Shown: positions 16,481 to 19,071 of the stretch, piece after piece
Layout: every line of letters begins with the position of its first letter
Position numbering within the stretch: the first letter of the stretch is position 1
Assembly: GCA_009784765.1 (NCBI GenBank)
Contig: WQXP01000006.1
Span: forward strand, 1 to 19,071
Direction: 5' to 3'
Origin: Oscillospiraceae bacterium
GTDB lineage: Bacteria; Bacillota; Clostridia; Oscillospirales; Ruminococcaceae
Length of the DNA: 19,071 bases
Notes under the pieces: model-generated
The model's database searches: none
What the model was told of the DNA's origin: nothing
What the model saw: only the letters and a program-made list of their open reading frames with translations
Made by a program: the position numbers and the translations under genes

Positions 16481-16574
16481 GCAAAACAAGAGCTGTAGGA
16501 TTGGCTCTGCCAATCCTAAGCTTGACGACAAGCAAAACAAGAGCTGTAGGATTGGCTCTGCCAATCCTAAGCTT
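16480..16574 (+). repeat. Two identical tandem copies of palindromic element B
   Basis: A 44-base unit at 16480-16523 is repeated without a mismatch at 16531-16574 (period 51). Each copy starts AGCAAAACAAGAGC and has a perfect 10-bp hairpin TAGGATTGGC/GCCAATCCTA around a TCT loop (first copy 16496-16518), followed by AAGCTT. Only the first copy carries the GACGACA extension typical of the family. The pair fills the murA to divIB gap; the first base is the last base of the murA stop. Confidence 0.9.
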
Positions 16575-16595
16575 AAAACAAAGGAAGTGATAACA

Positions 16596-17453
16596 ATGCC
16601 GCAGATTCATTCGCGTTCGCGCAGACGCTCACACTCGCGTCCACGCACGCGCAAGCAAGAGCCGACACGAAGTAACACGCGGCGCAGAGTCAAGCAGAAT
16701 AACATTTTATACATTCTGCCTGTGTGTGTAATGGCGATAGTGCTGATTGCCGTGCTTTCATCGACGGTGTTCTTCAACGCTAAGACGATTGTTGTTACAG
16801 CAAGTTCTTCCCCTGAGCTGTATACAGATGAGGAAATTCTCGAAGCAGGGGGGATTGAAACGGGCGTGAACCTCATGCGGTTTGACATAAGCCGCGCCGA
16901 GGCTGAGATTACCGAAAAACTCGTGAAGTTAGACGGTGTGGAAATCAAGCGGGTTTTCCCCTCCACACTCGAAGTTAATGTAATTAACGGCGAGAGGATT
17001 CTCAGCGTGCTGTCAGGGGGCGAATATTGGGGAGTCAGCGGCGGTCATCGTGTGATTAACACTCTGCCGACACGCCCGACGGGTCTGGTGATAACCGGGC
17101 TTGAACTCGAGGAGCTGTACTTAGGCGGCGCGTTCAAAAGCAGCGACGATGCGACAACGGGGGAAAAGCTCCGCATTGTGTTAGCCCTGTATGAGCTTGT
17201 GGCGCAGCGGGAAATGCCCATCACGCGAATCGACATAACCAACCGCTTTGAGGTTGTGCTGTTCTACGGCGAGGAAGCCGCCTCGGCTGTTGGCGGCGAA
17301 CGGATTGAAATTCGCATGGGTTCGGCAACGCAACTGCCGCAGAAACTCACGATTGCGCAGGCAATCATCGACGAGCAGATTGCGCCGAATGAATCGGGGG
17401 TTCTGCGGGTGTCGTCCCTTTCGCGAGTCGGTTTTTTTCCCAACTTGCAATAA
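16596..17453 (+). CDS. divIB: Cell division protein DivIB/FtsQ
   Basis: DivIB/FtsQ is a bitopic division protein that forms a complex with FtsL and DivIC and regulates septal synthesis. The start ATG 16596 has AAGGAAG eight bases upstream; a GTG at 16587 lies within that site. The protein has 285 residues. An Arg/Ser-rich cytoplasmic tail of about 36 residues (SRSRRRSHSRPRTRK) precedes one transmembrane helix (about 37-60). A POTRA domain follows (about 61-130), with the typical ending VEIKRVFPSTLEVNV and the next ER. The remaining beta domain is less conserved. Position between murA and ftsZ supports the call. Confidence 0.9.
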   Translation: MPQIHSRSRRRSHSRPRTRKQEPTRSNTRRRVKQNNILYILPVCVMAIVLIAVLSSTVFFNAKTIVVTASSSPELYTDEEILEAGGIETGVNLMRFDISRAEAEITEKLVKLDGVEIKRVFPSTLEVNVINGERILSVLSGGEYWGVSGGHRVINTLPTRPTGLVITGLELEELYLGGAFKSSDDATTGEKLRIVLALYELVAQREMPITRIDITNRFEVVLFYGEEAASAVGGERIEIRMGSATQLPQKLTIAQAIIDEQIAPNESGVLRVSSLSRVGFFPNLQ

Positions 17454-17558
17454 AGGCAAAAGGCATTGAGTTCAAAATGTAGCGGTTTTCGCGACGGCTA
17501 TGTACTTTTATATCTACCCATAGCGACAAATTTTTCAAAAAATACAAAATATAAAAAC

Positions 17559-17603
17559 TTTTTTCAAAAAGCTCTTGCAAAAGTAAAAAGAAAATGGTAT
17601 AAT
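17559..17603 (+). promoter_or_regulatory. Promoter of ftsZ
   Basis: The -35 box TTGCAA (17575-17580), a 17-base spacer and the -10 box TATAAT (17598-17603) are present, with TGG directly before the -10 box (extended -10). Upstream lies TTTTTTCAAAAAG (17559-17571), the same AT palindrome as before the mraZ promoter. The preceding part of the gap, 17454-17558, is AT-rich and holds no gene. Confidence 0.82.
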
Positions 17604-17641
17604 TAAAATAATGTGAACTTCAAACATCGGAGGAATTAGAA

Positions 17642-18883
17642 ATGTCAAAAATAGCATTTGAGACAAACGTCGAAAAAACCATGGAGTTAGAGCCTGATGA
17701 TTTCGAAATGGGGGCGGTGGATAATGACTACACCGTGCCTATTAAAGTTATCGGTGTGGGCGGCGGGGGCGGAAACGCTCTCGAACATATCGCACGTAAT
17801 ACCATTTTCGGTAACGTGAAATACTTAGCCGTTAATACCGACGTTCCCGCTCTGCGAAGCAAAGACGGGAAGATTATGAAACGTATGCAAATCGGCAAGA
17901 AGCGGACTAAAGGTCGTGGTGCGGGGGGAGACCCTATGGTGGGCTGCGAGTCTGCGAATGAGGACCGCCAAGCAATCGAGGCCGCTCTTGACGGAATTGA
18001 CATGGTGTTCATCTCGTCGGGAATGGGCGGTGGCACAGGAACGGGTGCCGCTCCTATAATCGCGGAAATTGCCAAAGGCATGGGTATTCTCACAATCGGT
18101 GTTGTTACCAAACCTTTTGATTTCGAACGCCAGCAGCGAATGAACACCGCTCTCAAGGGTATTGCCGAAATGCGCAAGTTCGTTGACGCGCTGATTATTA
18201 TTCCTAACCAGAAGCTTCTCGAAATAAATGAGAAGAGCCTCAACATGAAGGCCGCCTTCGATATGGTCAACGATGTTCTTTACAAAGTTGTTAAGAGCAT
18301 TTCTGAAGTCCTTAACAAAACCTCTGACATTAACATTGACTTTGCGGACCTCACCACAATCATGAAAGACTCCGGGGACGCGCATATTGCAATCGGCATG
18401 GGAACAGGCGACAACAAGGTCGATGAGGCGGTTCAGCAAATCATCAACAGCCCGCTTCTCGAAACGTCAATCAATAATGCCAGCAAGATGATGGTGCATA
18501 TCAGTATGTCTTCTGATGCGATTCTCAGCGATATTGACCAAATCATAGACAAGCTCACTGCGGCGGCTCACCCCGATGTTTTTGTAAAGTCCGGCTGTAA
18601 CATGACGGACGAGCAACTCAAAGACACTGTCGTAGTCACCGTAGTCGCGACTTCCTTTACAGACGCGCCGCGCCGCCAGCAAGTTACTCGCCCGCCTCTC
18701 ACTGAACCGATTAACGCAGGTAACACGCAACAGCTGCAAGACGCTCAGTCGCTCTTTGAAACTCCGCGTGGCGAACCCCAATCCCTTGACTCTTTCATCA
18801 CCGGTTCTTTCAGCCCGATTTCCGGCGGCCACGATGATGACAGCTATAATGACTTAGAGAAGATTTTCGGCAGCAAATTTTGA
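17642..18883 (+). CDS. ftsZ: Cell division GTPase FtsZ
   Basis: FtsZ is the tubulin-like GTPase that forms the Z ring and recruits the septal machinery. The start ATG 17642 follows CGGAGGA (17628-17634) with 7-base spacing. The protein has 413 residues. The T1 loop is G38-VGGGGGNA46, with Gly where most FtsZ have the first Asn of GGGGNNA. The tubulin signature G127-MGGGTGTGAAP138 and the synergy (T7) loop N231-IDFAD236 are intact, so GTP binding and hydrolysis should work. About 25 extra acidic residues precede the GTPase core. The C-terminus, SYNDLEKIFGSKF, does not match the usual terminal peptide (DIPAFLRR-like) that binds FtsA, SepF or ZipA. Its own promoter lies upstream and a terminator follows. 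Confidence 0.95.
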   Translation: MSKIAFETNVEKTMELEPDDFEMGAVDNDYTVPIKVIGVGGGGGNALEHIARNTIFGNVKYLAVNTDVPALRSKDGKIMKRMQIGKKRTKGRGAGGDPMVGCESANEDRQAIEAALDGIDMVFISSGMGGGTGTGAAPIIAEIAKGMGILTIGVVTKPFDFERQQRMNTALKGIAEMRKFVDALIIIPNQKLLEINEKSLNMKAAFDMVNDVLYKVVKSISEVLNKTSDINIDFADLTTIMKDSGDAHIAIGMGTGDNKVDEAVQQIINSPLLETSINNASKMMVHISMSSDAILSDIDQIIDKLTAAAHPDVFVKSGCNMTDEQLKDTVVVTVVATSFTDAPRRQQVTRPPLTEPINAGNTQQLQDAQSLFETPRGEPQSLDSFITGSFSPISGGHDDDSYNDLEKIFGSKF

Positions 18884-18899
18884 TACAAACACAAACTTC

Positions 18900-18935
18900 C
18901 CCCCGCCCGTCATCAAGACAGGCGGGGGATTTTTC
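18900..18935 (+). terminator. Intrinsic terminator after ftsZ
   Basis: The left arm CCCCCGCC plus GTC (18900-18911), a loop ATCAA, and GAC plus GGCGGGGG (18917-18928) form an 11-bp GC-rich stem with one C/A mismatch. ATTTTT follows. It lies 17 bases after the ftsZ stop and ends the dcw cluster. Confidence 0.88.
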
Positions 18936-18973
18936 GCCCTCATATGCGCTAATAAGCGATTTCCGACACCCTC

Positions 18974-19050
18974 AAAACCGCTCACAGCGGTTATTTGCGA
19001 AATCTTGCACAACCCCCCCCGAAAAAGAGGCTGTTCTTTGTGCAAATCGC
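18974..19050. other. Hairpin-rich tail downstream of ftsZ, no gene seen
   Basis: A small stem AACCGCT/AGCGGTT around CAC lies at 18976-18992. A larger inverted repeat pairs TTGCACAA (19005-19012) with TTGTGCAA (19038-19045), with GCGA and TCGC as outer arms. A run of eight Cs (19013-19020) sits in the loop. No ribosome site or convincing reading frame was found to the window end. It may be the edge of a repeat or an RNA element continuing outside. Confidence 0.4.
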
Positions 19051-19071
19051 TGAATTTCAAAAAGTTTCCGA

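Overview
This 19,071-base window holds a division and cell wall (dcw) gene cluster from a Firmicute, probably of class Clostridia. The evidence is the Gram-positive-style gene order (mraZ, rsmH, ftsL, a class B PBP with two PASTA domains, murE, mraY, ftsW, murG, murA, divIB/ftsQ, ftsZ), strong AGGAGG-type ribosome binding sites, TTGACA/TATAAT promoters, and a MurE with the DNPR signature of meso-diaminopimelate-adding enzymes. The species cannot be named from this sequence. All convincing genes lie on the + strand. No tRNA, rRNA, CRISPR array or transposase was seen.

Region 1 (1-5316) is accessory in character. It holds two large genes: the 3' part of a SNF2-type helicase-like protein whose ATPase motifs are visibly degenerate, then a 1085-residue protein with an N-terminal GHKL (Hsp90/MORC-like) ATP-binding fold and a C-terminal four-cysteine zinc-ribbon-like motif. 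They form a probable two-gene operon and are the best candidate here for an undescribed system; their function is unknown.

Region 2 (5317-5707) is a 391-base intergenic block. In order it has a palindromic repeat flanked by direct repeats, a strong intrinsic terminator, an AT palindrome, a consensus sigma-A promoter, three DnaA-box-like 9-mers and a perfect 15-bp hairpin. It separates the accessory pair from the dcw operon and drives the latter.

Region 3 (5708-18883) is the dcw cluster. MraZ is the transcriptional regulator and RsmH methylates 16S rRNA. FtsL, DivIB, the class B PBP and FtsW form the septal peptidoglycan synthase. MurA, MurE, MraY and MurG make lipid II or its precursors. FtsZ builds the ring. 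Genes from mraZ to mraY are tightly packed or overlapping, apart from short repeat-filled gaps around the PBP gene. murB, murC, murD, murF and ftsA are not in the cluster. ftsZ has its own promoter and is followed by a terminator.

Region 4 (18884-19071) holds the terminator and a hairpin-rich tail with no gene.

The non-coding gaps carry two repeat families. One is a palindromic element with variable stem sequence and a conserved CTTGAC right end (five loci, one in reverse orientation, one duplicated in tandem). The other is a TTGACAR heptad array directly after stop codons (two arrays plus one remnant).
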